From NCBI GenBank assembly GCA_016793115.1, contig JAEUIN010000193.1, forward strand, positions 1 to 57,805: a stretch of DNA of 57,805 bases. The letters run 5' to 3'. Under the pieces are notes generated by a model. The model saw nothing but the letters and a program-made list of their open reading frames with translations, was not told the origin of the DNA and ran no database searches. A program made the position numbers and the translations under genes. Source of the stretch: Planctomycetaceae bacterium. Lineage in GTDB: Bacteria; Planctomycetota; Planctomycetia; Pirellulales; PNKZ01. Shown here piece after piece: positions 37,111 through 45,223 of the stretch. The number at the start of each line of letters is the position of its first letter. The first letter of the stretch is position 1.

Positions 37111-37896
37111 TCAAGCATCGTCGTCGATCGTCGCCGGCTGAAGCTCGACCAATCGCGTCGGGAGCAGCATCGCGAGCGCGGCTCCGGCGATGAAGCCGCC
37201 GAGATGCGAAAAGTTCGACACTTCGACGCTCAGAAAGCCGAGTAAGATCGTCCAGCCGGCCCAGGCCAGGAGCACGAAGGCGACGCGTGCGTCGCGCATG
37301 AGCAACTTCTGTCGAAAGCGGTAGAGAAAAACGACCGCCGCTCCCCACCAGCCGAAAATGGCTCCCGAGGCTCCGACCGTGGGGCCCCCCTCGAAAACGA
37401 GCGACATGATCGCTCCGCTCACGCCGGCACAAAGGTAAATCAACGCGGCAGGCATGAACCCGAACGCATGTTCGACGGCCAAACCCATCAAGAAGAGGCC
37501 GAAGAAGTTGCCGAGCAAATGATCGACGCTGCCGTGAAGATGCATCGCCGTGAAGATGCGCCAGACCTCGCCGTTCATCACAGCTTGCCGCTCCAGCGCA
37601 CCGGCTTGCATGATCGCGGCCCGATTCTCCAACGCACCGACGGAGAGTTCCCATGCGAAGACGATCGTGAGATACACGATCAGCAACATCGTCAGCGGGG
37701 GAAACATTTTCATGCCCCGCTCGAAGTCGAATCGTTTTGCGGCCGACGGCTCGGCCAGCATGTCGGCCGTGAGTTCGAGCGCCGGCGGCGCGCCGGCATC
37801 GGCGACGGGCGGATAGGCGGGCGGCGGACGTTGCGCGGAAGGCAACGGCGCGGCGATCGTTCGCGGCGGCGGCTTGTAAGGATCCGGATGGCTCAT
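37111..37896 (-). CDS. Rhomboid family intramembrane serine protease
   Basis: The 261-residue protein has a Pro-rich cytoplasmic N-terminus (about 60 residues) and six to seven membrane spans. The rhomboid signature is present: LHGSVDHLLGNFFGL in span 2, the catalytic serine in VGASGAIFGWWG, and the catalytic histidine in FSHLGGFIAG. It should cleave single-span membrane proteins within the bilayer. The ATG at 37896 is preferred to a TTG at 37926. It lies 26 bp downstream of the zinc-ribbon/LURP-one gene on the same strand, so the two are likely one operon. Confidence 0.9.
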   Translation of the reverse strand: MSHPDPYKPPPRTIAAPLPSAQRPPPAYPPVADAGAPPALELTADMLAEPSAAKRFDFERGMKMFPPLTMLLIVYLTIVFAWELSVGALENRAAIMQAGALERQAVMNGEVWRIFTAMHLHGSVDHLLGNFFGLFLMGLAVEHAFGFMPAALIYLCAGVSGAIMSLVFEGGPTVGASGAIFGWWGAAVVFLYRFRQKLLMRDARVAFVLLAWAGWTILLGFLSVEVSNFSHLGGFIAGAALAMLLPTRLVELQPATIDDDA

Positions 37897-37922
37897 GTCG
37901 GCCGTTCCTCGCGGGCGATCGG

Positions 37923-38807
37923 TCAACGATGTTCGCCCGTATCAAGCATCACGCCCAGTGCCAACGCGATTCGGCGATCGAGCAACCGATCGGGATCGTG
38001 AGTGAGGTCGAGAACGTATTTGTCGAACAGCGTCAACTTCCGGTTCAACTCGCCGAGCACATCGGAGAAGTCGGGCGACATGATCATAAAGTTCGTTCGC
38101 AACAAACCGAACAACGGCCCGAAAAAGCGACGTAGCATTGAGAGCAAAATTGAATCCTCCAGCGCGACGGCGATCGGCGTGCCGTCGGGGGAGTCGACGT
38201 ACCAGCGCCGACGGAAAATGTTGTAGAGGTAGTTCTTGCGAAATACGGCCAACGGCGCACCGCCGGCGTCGAGCAGCGTGTAAGTCGCGTTGACGACGGC
38301 GAACTTAAAGTTTTGGCGGACCGTCAGCAATTTGTCGCGCATTTGCACGTCGCGATAGAACGCCACGTGGCGCTTCGGCGCCAGAAAGATCGAAATCATC
38401 ACGATGCCGCCGATGATGGCGATCGGCATCGCCGCGGCCATCATTTCCGATTCGGCGTTTCTGCCAGGTCCTTTGGGAAACAAGGCCGTCGCAGCCGCGA
38501 TGCAGACGCCGACCCACACGAAGCTGACGAACAGAATTAAGAGAAACCGTCCGAGCATGGCCGGACGGTGCACGAACGCGAGCGGTCGGTCTTGCTCGTC
38601 GCCGACGTAATACTTATGCGAGATCGCGATCTTTTTCTGGCGAACGAGAAATTTATCGTGGTCGTAGATTGGATCGGCTTGCGCCACGCGACGCGAGGCA
38701 GGCACGACGAACGTCGCTTGGCAACTCGGGCATTTCACCGATTGACCGGCGAATTCGTCTTTCAGATTGTAGCTCTTGCCGCACTCGCAAACGGCCGTGA
38801 CGGGCAT
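37923..38807 (-). CDS. Zinc-ribbon plus LURP-one/scramblase-like membrane protein
   Basis: The 294-residue protein starts with a zinc ribbon (CECGKSYNLKDEFAGQSVKCPSC). A domain resembling LURP-one-related or scramblase proteins follows (FLVRQKKIAISHKYYVGDEQDR, LAFVHRP). It is interrupted by two membrane spans (about residues 83-107 and 121-140) and then resumes with TYTLLDAGGAPLAVFRKNY, DSPDGTPIAVALED and LLRTNFMIM. The family match is by motif pattern and is less sure than the zinc ribbon. The function is unknown; a lipid or membrane-stress role would fit. It precedes the rhomboid gene by 26 bp. Confidence 0.62.
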   Translation of the reverse strand: MPVTAVCECGKSYNLKDEFAGQSVKCPSCQATFVVPASRRVAQADPIYDHDKFLVRQKKIAISHKYYVGDEQDRPLAFVHRPAMLGRFLLILFVSFVWVGVCIAAATALFPKGPGRNAESEMMAAAMPIAIIGGIVMISIFLAPKRHVAFYRDVQMRDKLLTVRQNFKFAVVNATYTLLDAGGAPLAVFRKNYLYNIFRRRWYVDSPDGTPIAVALEDSILLSMLRRFFGPLFGLLRTNFMIMSPDFSDVLGELNRKLTLFDKYVLDLTHDPDRLLDRRIALALGVMLDTGEHR

Positions 38808-39103
38808 GGCGTGAGATTCCGAAGCCTATTCAAAGTCCGAAGCCGTGGAATACTCTAATCCCCCTTTTCCACCGACGCCAGTGCCTCGTGTCGCAGCGAT
38901 GTATTAACTTAAAATTCTCGCCACGGAGAGATAAGAATAGAGGGTATGAAGGAGATAAAGGTACGCACCTTAACATTTCGAGTCGCAGATCGGAAATTCT
39001 CGATCCGTCATTGGAAATTTCGTCTCACATCATCCACCGCAATCCTTCACATCTTTTATCGACAGCTTTCCAGATCGAAATCGCAAGTTGATTGCGACCG
39101 CAG
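38808..39103. other. AT-rich intergenic segment
   Basis: This 296-bp gap is much richer in A and T than its surroundings. It contains GCCACGGAGAGATAAGAATAG and similar purine-rich text, like degenerate dispersed repeats. An ORF from about 38946 runs on into the antisense of the S9 peptidase gene and is not credible. No gene or terminator was recognised. Confidence 0.5.
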
Positions 39104-41167
39104 TTACTTAGCGGCCGGCGCGCTCGATTCCTTCGGCAGCGCTTCTAGCAGCCCCGGCACTTCCGAAGCCCCCGCGGGAACCTTGAGTGACGACCCTTTG
39201 AAGTCGCCGCCGATCGGTTCGTAGCGGCCGCCGAGATGCGCGGCGAGAAACGCTTCGGTCACGGCGTTGAACGACATCCGATTTTGGGGACGGGCGAAGC
39301 CGTGCCCTTCATCCGGATACAGCGCATACGTGACCGGGATTTTCTTTTCTTCCATGGCTTTGACGATCTGATCGGCCTCGGACTGCTTGACGCGCGGGTC
39401 GTTGGCGCCTTGCCCGATCAGGAGCGGCTTCTTGATTTTCTCGACGTGCGTGAGGGGCGAACGTTCGAGAAGAAACTTCCTTCCTTCCTCGGTGGTGAAA
39501 TCGCCCACGCGATCTTTGAACATCTGAATCGCCGGCTGCCAGTACGGCGGAATCGTCGAGAGCAGCGTCAGGATATTGGACGGGCCGACGACGTCGACGC
39601 CGCAAGCGAAAACGTCGGGGGTGAACGTCAGGCCGACGAGCGTGGCGTAGCCGCCGTAGCTGCCGCCGGAGATAGCGACCTTGCCTGCATCGGCGACCTT
39701 TTGGTCGACGGCCCACTTTACGGCGTCGAGCAGATCGTCGTGCATTTTGCCGGCCCATTCCTTGTTGCCGGCGTTGACAAAGTCCTTACCGAAACCGGTC
39801 GAACCGCGGAAATTCACGCTCAGCACCGCATAGCCGCGATTGGCTTGCCATTGGGCCTCGGCGTTGAAGCCCCACGAATCACGCGACCAAGGACCGCCGT
39901 GGACGTCGAGCACCATCGGCAACGGTTGCGCAGGGCGACCGTCGCCGTCGTTATCGGTGTTTGGAGGAAGCGTCAGGTAGCAGACGAGCTTGAGACCGTC
40001 GCGGGCAGTGATCACGACGGGATGCATTTTCACCCAGGGCAGGCCTTCCCAATCTTTGCGATTGGTGAAGAGGAACTTCGCTTGCTTGGCCTTGCGATCG
40101 TACAGGTAGTAACGCACCGGCCCGTTGTCCATCAGATAGGCCACGGTCCACGTTCGGTCGTCGAGCGTACGGCTGGTGACTTGAATCTCTCCGTCGGCGA
40201 CGCTTTCGAGATACTCGAAATCGGCTTTCACCGTATCGCTGAGAATTTCCCACTTCGTCTTCTCGTAGGTAAACGAAACGGCTTCGACCGTGTTCTCCGT
40301 CGGATGCGCAAGCACGCCGCCGACGTCGGCCAGCGGATTCTCGGCGATCAGCCGCTTTTCATCGGACTTGAGATTCCATGAGTAGAGCGCGCCGGTGTTG
40401 CGATCGCGGCTGTCCATGATGTAAACGACGTCGCCCGTCTTGTCGAAGCCGGCCAGTCCGGTCGTAAGCGTGTCGGTCATCGGGATCTTGAGGAACTCGC
40501 TCCAGCCGCCTTTGCCGTCGGGCTTGAGGATGTCGTTGCCGCCGTCTTCGGAAAAGCGAGTGGCGAAGCGGACTTGGAAGTCTTCGTCGATCGTGTAGCC
40601 GGTAAAGCCCTGCTCGTTTTTCTCGACGAGCGTGCGCTCGCCGGTTGCGATGTTCACTCGGTAAACGTCGTGCAGCTTTTCGTCGCGATCGTTCAAGCCG
40701 ATGAGCAACTCGCCGGGTTGCCGATGGCTAACCGCTTCGATTTGCGCCGCGACACCTTTGATCGGCGTCAGATCTTTGGTTTCGCCGCTGTCGAGGTCGA
40801 CCGCATAAACATGCCAGTTTTCATCGCCGTCGGCATCTTGCGTGTAAAGAATATGTTTCGCGGTGTAGGCCCAGAAATAGCTGCGAATACCGCGCTTCTT
40901 GTCTTGAGTGACCGGCTTCGCCGCCGCCGGATCATCGGCCGGCCCGACCCACACGTTGAGCACTCCGTCGACCGGCGCCAGGTAGCTTAGGCGCTTGCCG
41001 TCGGGGCTGATGCGGGCCGCGGCTTTCTCCGGGTTGCCGAATAGGGTTTGCCGCGGGATCAGCGGCACGTCCTTCAAGTATTCCGGTTCCGCCGCGCTGA
41101 GTCGGGGGCCGCCCGCGATCAACTGGGCCACGGCGATTGTCAGACAGGCGACGCTCCGTCGAAGCAT
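39104..41167 (-). CDS. S9 family prolyl oligopeptidase-type peptidase
   Basis: The 687-residue exported peptidase has a signal peptide (MLRRSVACLTIAVAQLIAGG), an N-terminal beta-propeller with repeats such as RISPDGKRLSYLAP and ILYTQDADGDENWHVY, and a C-terminal alpha/beta hydrolase domain. The catalytic serine is in ISGGSYGGYATL near residue 505, the aspartate in GQGANDPRV and the histidine in YPDEGHGFA. This is the dipeptidyl-aminopeptidase/acylaminoacyl-peptidase pattern, so it should cut short peptides in the periplasm. The ATG at 41167 is chosen because it begins the signal peptide. It is divergent from comEC. Confidence 0.92.
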   Translation of the reverse strand: MLRRSVACLTIAVAQLIAGGPRLSAAEPEYLKDVPLIPRQTLFGNPEKAAARISPDGKRLSYLAPVDGVLNVWVGPADDPAAAKPVTQDKKRGIRSYFWAYTAKHILYTQDADGDENWHVYAVDLDSGETKDLTPIKGVAAQIEAVSHRQPGELLIGLNDRDEKLHDVYRVNIATGERTLVEKNEQGFTGYTIDEDFQVRFATRFSEDGGNDILKPDGKGGWSEFLKIPMTDTLTTGLAGFDKTGDVVYIMDSRDRNTGALYSWNLKSDEKRLIAENPLADVGGVLAHPTENTVEAVSFTYEKTKWEILSDTVKADFEYLESVADGEIQVTSRTLDDRTWTVAYLMDNGPVRYYLYDRKAKQAKFLFTNRKDWEGLPWVKMHPVVITARDGLKLVCYLTLPPNTDNDGDGRPAQPLPMVLDVHGGPWSRDSWGFNAEAQWQANRGYAVLSVNFRGSTGFGKDFVNAGNKEWAGKMHDDLLDAVKWAVDQKVADAGKVAISGGSYGGYATLVGLTFTPDVFACGVDVVGPSNILTLLSTIPPYWQPAIQMFKDRVGDFTTEEGRKFLLERSPLTHVEKIKKPLLIGQGANDPRVKQSEADQIVKAMEEKKIPVTYALYPDEGHGFARPQNRMSFNAVTEAFLAAHLGGRYEPIGGDFKGSSLKVPAGASEVPGLLEALPKESSAPAAK

Positions 41168-41382
41168 GGTCGTGTATCCGTAGTAAGGTTTTTCGGCGCT
41201 GCCGGGGGCCGAAACGCAACGACCGCGCTCGACCTGCCGAAAGGATAGCGAAAACCACATCTAGCGGGTAGCCTGAGCGAAGTTTGAGCGTTTTTAACAC
41301 GCAGTCGTCGATTTTGTTTCGTGCGGTCGGCCGCCCGGCAAGACCGCGAATCGAACTGTCCCGCATTTGTCGCGGCTTGGCT

Positions 41383-43905
41383 ATGCATCGACCGCTGCGA
41401 TCGCCGCCGACCGGAATGCCCGGGCCTCGCGCGGTGCGGCATTATCAGCCGCTCGTCATTTTGCCCACGGCCGCCGCCTTCGGGATCGTCTGCGATCGTT
41501 GGACGCCTCTGCCGCTGGGCGTGTGGCTAGGTTCGGCCTGTGCGGCGTGGGCGTTGTGGTTGGTCGCGTTTCGGGCGCAGTTCGATCGAGCGGCCGCAGT
41601 CTGTTTGTGCGCGGCCGCGGCGGCGCTGTTCGGCGCGTGGCACCACGCCCGCTGGTCGCTGTTTTCCGTCGACGATCTGAGCGCCTTTGCGATGGAGCGT
41701 TCCACGCCGGTCGCATTCGAGGCGATCGTTCGTGAAGCGCCGCGCGTGATCGAGCCGATCGTCGACGACGGGGATGCAGCCGCGCCGCGGCCGCCTGCCG
41801 GATATTCGACCGAAGACCGTCCGCGAACCCGCTTCGAGATCGCCGCCCTGGGCATCCGCGACGATCGTCGTTGGCTCGAAGCTGAAGGAGTCGCCGACGT
41901 ACAAATCGACGGTCGGTTGTCCGACGTCGAAGCCGGCGACCGCATTCGATTGTTCGGCAGGCTATCGCGCAGCGAACCGCCGTTGAATCCGGGCGAGTTC
42001 GACTTCGCGGAACATTTTCGCGCCGAGCGCAAGCTGTGCGTCGTGCGCGTCGCCAATCCTTCCGGCGTAACGGTCCTCGAGAAGCGTTCGCCGTGGAACG
42101 TGGCCGCGTGGTTGTCGCAGGCGCGCTATTCCGCGCAGCGGCGGTTGTTGGCGAATGTGTCGTCCGATCAGGTCGGATTCGCTTCTGCCTTGCTGTTGGG
42201 CTATCGCGATTTACTGGCGCGACGCGACAACTGGTCGTTCTTTCGCACCGGCACGGTGCACATCCTCTCGATCTCCGGTCTGCATATCGGGATGCTGGCG
42301 ATCTTTCTGCATAGCTCGATGCGATTCGGATGGCTACGGCGGCGTACCGTGATCGGCGTGACGGTGCTTGTGACGGCCGCATATGCCTTATTGATCGACG
42401 CCGAACCGCCCGCGGTGCGCGCCGTGATCGTCGTTTTGCTGGCGGCATGCGGTGTGCTGTCGGGTCGCCGCGCGCTGGGCTTCAACATGCTCGGTGCCGC
42501 GGCGCTGATCGTGCTGGCGATGAACCCGACCGACTTGTTTCGCGTCGGCCCGCAACTCTCGTTCTTGGCGGCGGCCGTGTTGGTTTGGCGGAGCGAACTT
42601 CGTCGCGGCCGCGAGCCTTCGGCCGACGATGTCGCGGCGAAATTGGGGCGCTCCCCTGCTTATTTGTGGTGGCGACGTCGACTGCGGTTGTTTGGAAGCG
42701 GTCTCTACGTCTCGGCGCTCATTTTTCTCGTGACGACGCCGCTGGTGGCCCATCGGTTCCATATCGTGTCGCCGGCTTCCTTATGGCTGACGCCGCTCTT
42801 GGCGATTCCGGTCGCGCTCGCGCTGTTGTTCGGGTTTCTCACGTTCACGCTCGGCTGGCTCGTTCCGCCGCTGGGCGCCGTCTGCGGCGCGATTTGCACC
42901 GCGATGTTGGCGGCCGTCGACTATTGCGTCGTGCGTACTCAGTTTTGGCCCGGAGCCGCGTTTTGGTTGCCCGGGCCTTCGCTGCGGGCGACGCTGGCTT
43001 TTTATTTTTTCGTGGGCGTGTGGATGATGATCGGTCGGACGTCGGTCTTCGGGCGGCGCCTCGTCGGCGGTCTCTTGTGTCTGGGATGCGCTTGCAGCTT
43101 GGTGCCGCGACAACAGTTCCCCGCCGACACGACGATGAGAACCACGTTTACGGCGGTGGGCCACGGCTTGTCGGTCCTGGTCGAACCGAGCGACGCCGAG
43201 CCGTGGCTGTACGATTGCGGACGAATGCACGCTCCCGAAGGGGCGGCTCGCTCCATTGCCGCAGTGCTTTGGTCGCGCGGCATTACGCGTCTTGAGGCGA
43301 TCGTCGTCTCGCACGGCGATGCCGACCACTACAACGCTTTGCCCTATGCCGTCGAGCAATTCCGGCCGCGTAAGATCATCGTTAGTCGTCCCTTCGCAAC
43401 GAAGCAGGACGCCGCTTACCACTATGTGCGTGCGTTGGCGGACCATGCCCGAATTCCGCTCATCGAAGTCGCGGGCGGCGACAAGTTACCAGTCGCCGGG
43501 AGCAAGGTGACCGCCACGGTGCTGCATCCGCCGCAAGGCGGCGTTTCCGGCGCCAACGACAATGCGGAAAGTTTGGTCGTCGCGCTGGAAGCCGGCGGTC
43601 GGCGGGTCTTACTGACCGGCGACGTCGAAGGACGCGGCCTTGAGGAATTGCTCGCGCAGCCGCCGCTGCCGTGCGACGTCGTGCTCGCTCCGCATCACGG
43701 CAGCGGAAACAGTAATCCGCCGGGCCTCGCCCGCTGGGCTCGACCGAAGTATGTCGTCGTCAGCGGCGCGGAAGGAGATTCGCTCGTCGTTCGTGAGGCA
43801 TATGAAGCGTCGGGTGCGGAGGTTTTCGAGACCAGCGTCGCCGGTGCGGTGACGGCGGTCATCGTCGGCGATCGTAATCGGATTATTCTGGAGACGTTTC
43901 GTTGA
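41383..43905 (+). CDS. comEC: ComEC/Rec2 family DNA-uptake channel protein
   Basis: The protein has the full ComEC layout over 840 residues: N-terminal spans and a DUF4131-type OB region (about 60-270; PPLNPGEFDFAEHFR), the membrane competence domain with ILSISGLHIGML and AEPPAVRAVIVVLL, and a C-terminal metallo-beta-lactamase domain with VVSHGDADHYNAL near residue 643 and LAPHHGSGNSN. ComEC carries single-stranded DNA across the inner membrane in transformation, and the MBL part may be the nuclease that degrades one strand. The start is ambiguous; ATG 41383 and ATG 41416 are both possible. The prepilin peptidase encoded at 53.9 kb would also be needed for uptake pili. Confidence 0.9.
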   Translation: MHRPLRSPPTGMPGPRAVRHYQPLVILPTAAAFGIVCDRWTPLPLGVWLGSACAAWALWLVAFRAQFDRAAAVCLCAAAAALFGAWHHARWSLFSVDDLSAFAMERSTPVAFEAIVREAPRVIEPIVDDGDAAAPRPPAGYSTEDRPRTRFEIAALGIRDDRRWLEAEGVADVQIDGRLSDVEAGDRIRLFGRLSRSEPPLNPGEFDFAEHFRAERKLCVVRVANPSGVTVLEKRSPWNVAAWLSQARYSAQRRLLANVSSDQVGFASALLLGYRDLLARRDNWSFFRTGTVHILSISGLHIGMLAIFLHSSMRFGWLRRRTVIGVTVLVTAAYALLIDAEPPAVRAVIVVLLAACGVLSGRRALGFNMLGAAALIVLAMNPTDLFRVGPQLSFLAAAVLVWRSELRRGREPSADDVAAKLGRSPAYLWWRRRLRLFGSGLYVSALIFLVTTPLVAHRFHIVSPASLWLTPLLAIPVALALLFGFLTFTLGWLVPPLGAVCGAICTAMLAAVDYCVVRTQFWPGAAFWLPGPSLRATLAFYFFVGVWMMIGRTSVFGRRLVGGLLCLGCACSLVPRQQFPADTTMRTTFTAVGHGLSVLVEPSDAEPWLYDCGRMHAPEGAARSIAAVLWSRGITRLEAIVVSHGDADHYNALPYAVEQFRPRKIIVSRPFATKQDAAYHYVRALADHARIPLIEVAGGDKLPVAGSKVTATVLHPPQGGVSGANDNAESLVVALEAGGRRVLLTGDVEGRGLEELLAQPPLPCDVVLAPHHGSGNSNPPGLARWARPKYVVVSGAEGDSLVVREAYEASGAEVFETSVAGAVTAVIVGDRNRIILETFR

Positions 43906-43961
43906 GCGGGGTAAATGCACCGCGACAATTACACGCGTTTTTTCCCTACGCGTCGTGGAGA

Positions 43962-43970
43962 TGCTATAGT
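43962..43970 (+). promoter_or_regulatory. Extended -10 promoter of the SpoIIAA-like gene
   Basis: TGCTATAGT is an extended -10 element (TGN before TATAGT). A weak TTTCCC lies 18 bp upstream. Transcription would start near 43977, about 35 nt before the ATG. Two ACGCGT palindromes at 43933-43938 and 43948-43953 flank the -35 area and could be operator half-sites. Confidence 0.5.
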
Positions 43971-44011
43971 CACGCCGGCATTCCGACGTCGTCCACGAAA
44001 GGGTCTTCTCC

Positions 44012-44368
44012 ATGATCGAACAGATTCAGCGCGAAGGGAAAGTCATCGGCGTTAAGCTCTCCGGCAAGTTGCACGACGAAGACTATAAGGCGTTCGTTCC
44101 GCTCGTCGACGCGGCGATCGCCCAGCAAGGCAAAGTTCGGATTCTCGCTTGGTTTCACGATTTCCACGGTTGGGACATGCACGCTCTGTGGGACGACACG
44201 AAGTTTTCGACGACCCACTGCACGAAAATCGAACGCGTCGCCTTGGTCGGAGAGAAGAAGTGGGAAGAGTGGATGGCCAAAGTTTGTAGGCCGTTCACGA
44301 TGGCGACGATCAAATACTTCGATGCCGCTCAGATCGACGATGCCTGGAAGTGGGTGGAAGAGGCTTAA
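44012..44368 (+). CDS. SpoIIAA-like (STAS/SEC14-type) protein
   Basis: The 118-residue protein has the SpoIIAA-like pattern: GVKLSGKLHDEDYKAFVPLVD, then ILAWFHDFHGWDMHALWDD and a basic region IERVALVGEKKWEEWMAKV, ending in a short helix DDAWKWVEEA. Members of this family resemble STAS anti-anti-sigma domains but usually lack the phosphorylated serine; some bind lipids or are of unknown role. It has its own good promoter and stands alone between comEC and the rpsO leader. Regulation in stress is plausible but not shown. Confidence 0.8.
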   Translation: MIEQIQREGKVIGVKLSGKLHDEDYKAFVPLVDAAIAQQGKVRILAWFHDFHGWDMHALWDDTKFSTTHCTKIERVALVGEKKWEEWMAKVCRPFTMATIKYFDAAQIDDAWKWVEEA

Positions 44369-44482
44369 TTGCGGCGGATCGCGGGGACCTACCGGTATTT
44401 CGCGATCGGCCGTAAAAGACCTGGATTGCAGGCTTTTCCCGGGGCCGGCTTGTTCGGAGGCGGCCCGGCGGCCGATTTGCGG
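44369..44482. other. Gap after the SpoIIAA-like gene
   Basis: This is the first part of a 391-bp gene-free region. I see no ORF and no clear intrinsic terminator here. The rpsO promoter and leader follow. Confidence 0.4.
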
Positions 44483-44510
44483 TTGTAAAACCGAGCGAGT
44501 CCGCTACATT
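44483..44510 (+). promoter_or_regulatory. Candidate promoter of rpsO
   Basis: TTGTAA at 44483-44488 and TACATT at 44505-44510 are 16 bp apart, each with four of six consensus bases. A T-rich tract (44521-44533) follows the expected start near 44517. The leader would be about 240 nt. Confidence 0.35.
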
Positions 44511-44540
44511 TAGCTCTTCAAGTTTTTTGTTTTGATTCAC

Positions 44541-44759
44541 AGTAGGAAGAGTCCTGGCAAAACGGTCTTCGGACCGCGGCCGGCGGACTAAGAGTTGGAT
44601 CCTTTCCGCAGGCGGAGAACCCGCTGCAATAGACTCAACTCCGACGGGAATCCGAGCCGATAGGGCTGCCCAGCGGTCGGACGGCACGAAAGTCCGGCGT
44701 CCCTGGGACAAAAACGCACGTTAGGTGGACGGTCCGAGTTTCGATACGGTAGAGAACAG
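44541..44759 (+). ncRNA. Long structured leader RNA upstream of rpsO
   Basis: The leader is unusually long and can form several helices: CGGTC-TTCG-GACCG at 44563-44576 with a UUCG tetraloop; GAGTTG (44592-44597) with CAACTC (44636-44641), enclosing GCA(G)GCGG/CCGCTGC at 44608-44626; CCGAC (44641-44645) with GTCGG (44676-44680), sharing base 44641; and an alternative CGGAC (44678-44682) with GTCCG (44692-44696). The last two share bases, as in a switch. S15 controls its own mRNA in many bacteria through differently built leaders. I could not match this one to the E. coli type. Confidence 0.55.
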
Positions 44760-45029
44760 ATGTCGATTACCAAAGAGCGTAAGCAGAGTTTGATCGCCGA
44801 CTTTCGTAAGGCCGAGGCCGATACCGGCAGCCCGGAAGTTCAAATCGCCCTGCTCACCAGCCGCATCGGTGAGTTGACCGGTCACCTCAAGACACATCAG
44901 CGCGACTACTCGAGCCGTCGTGGGCTGCTCGGTTTGGTCAGCCGTCGTCGTCGTTTGTTGGACTATCTGAAGAAAGTTGATCCGCAGCGGTATCTCAACG
45001 TGATCCGTCGGCTCGACATTCGTAAGTAG
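44760..45029 (+). CDS. rpsO: 30S ribosomal protein S15
   Basis: S15 binds the central domain of 16S rRNA early in small-subunit assembly and also contacts 23S rRNA in a bridge. The 89-residue product matches the family in full: [40 protein letters not shown], then [10 protein letters not shown]. Length and motif order are normal. The gene is followed by pnp, the common rpsO-pnp pairing, with a 194-bp gap. The long leader suggests autoregulation at the level of translation. Confidence 0.98.
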   Translation: MSITKERKQSLIADFRKAEADTGSPEVQIALLTSRIGELTGHLKTHQRDYSSRRGLLGLVSRRRRLLDYLKKVDPQRYLNVIRRLDIRK

Positions 45030-45058
45030 TTCGGCCCTCTCGATACGCTTAGTTTTCG

Positions 45059-45096
45059 CGTCGCACATGCACGCGTCACCGCTTTTGCGGGCGACG
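45059..45096 (+). promoter_or_regulatory. Hairpin in the rpsO-pnp intercistronic leader
   Basis: CCGC-TTTT-GCGG at 45079-45090 is stacked inside an outer CGTCGC (45059-45064) / GCGACG (45091-45096) helix. In enterobacteria the pnp leader has a hairpin that is cut by RNase III and drives PNPase autoregulation; the position here is comparable, but the sequence is not. Confidence 0.4.
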
Positions 45097-45223
45097 TCGG
45101 AGTGTCGCGGCGTGCGAAGACCGGAACCCCAGTTCGCCCCGCCGCGCCGGCATTGTTTTTTGTTTTCGGCGAAAAACATTTCCGGCGTGCTGCTCAGGAC
45201 GCAGCAAAAGGTAGGGATCTACA

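Noticed and set aside
38946..39224. A 92-codon ORF in the AT-rich gap
   Set aside because: It runs into the antisense of the S9 peptidase gene and lacks any family resemblance.
44541..44759. RNase P RNA, tmRNA or SRP RNA
   Set aside because: None of the conserved core sequences of these RNAs is present; the position before rpsO fits a leader better.
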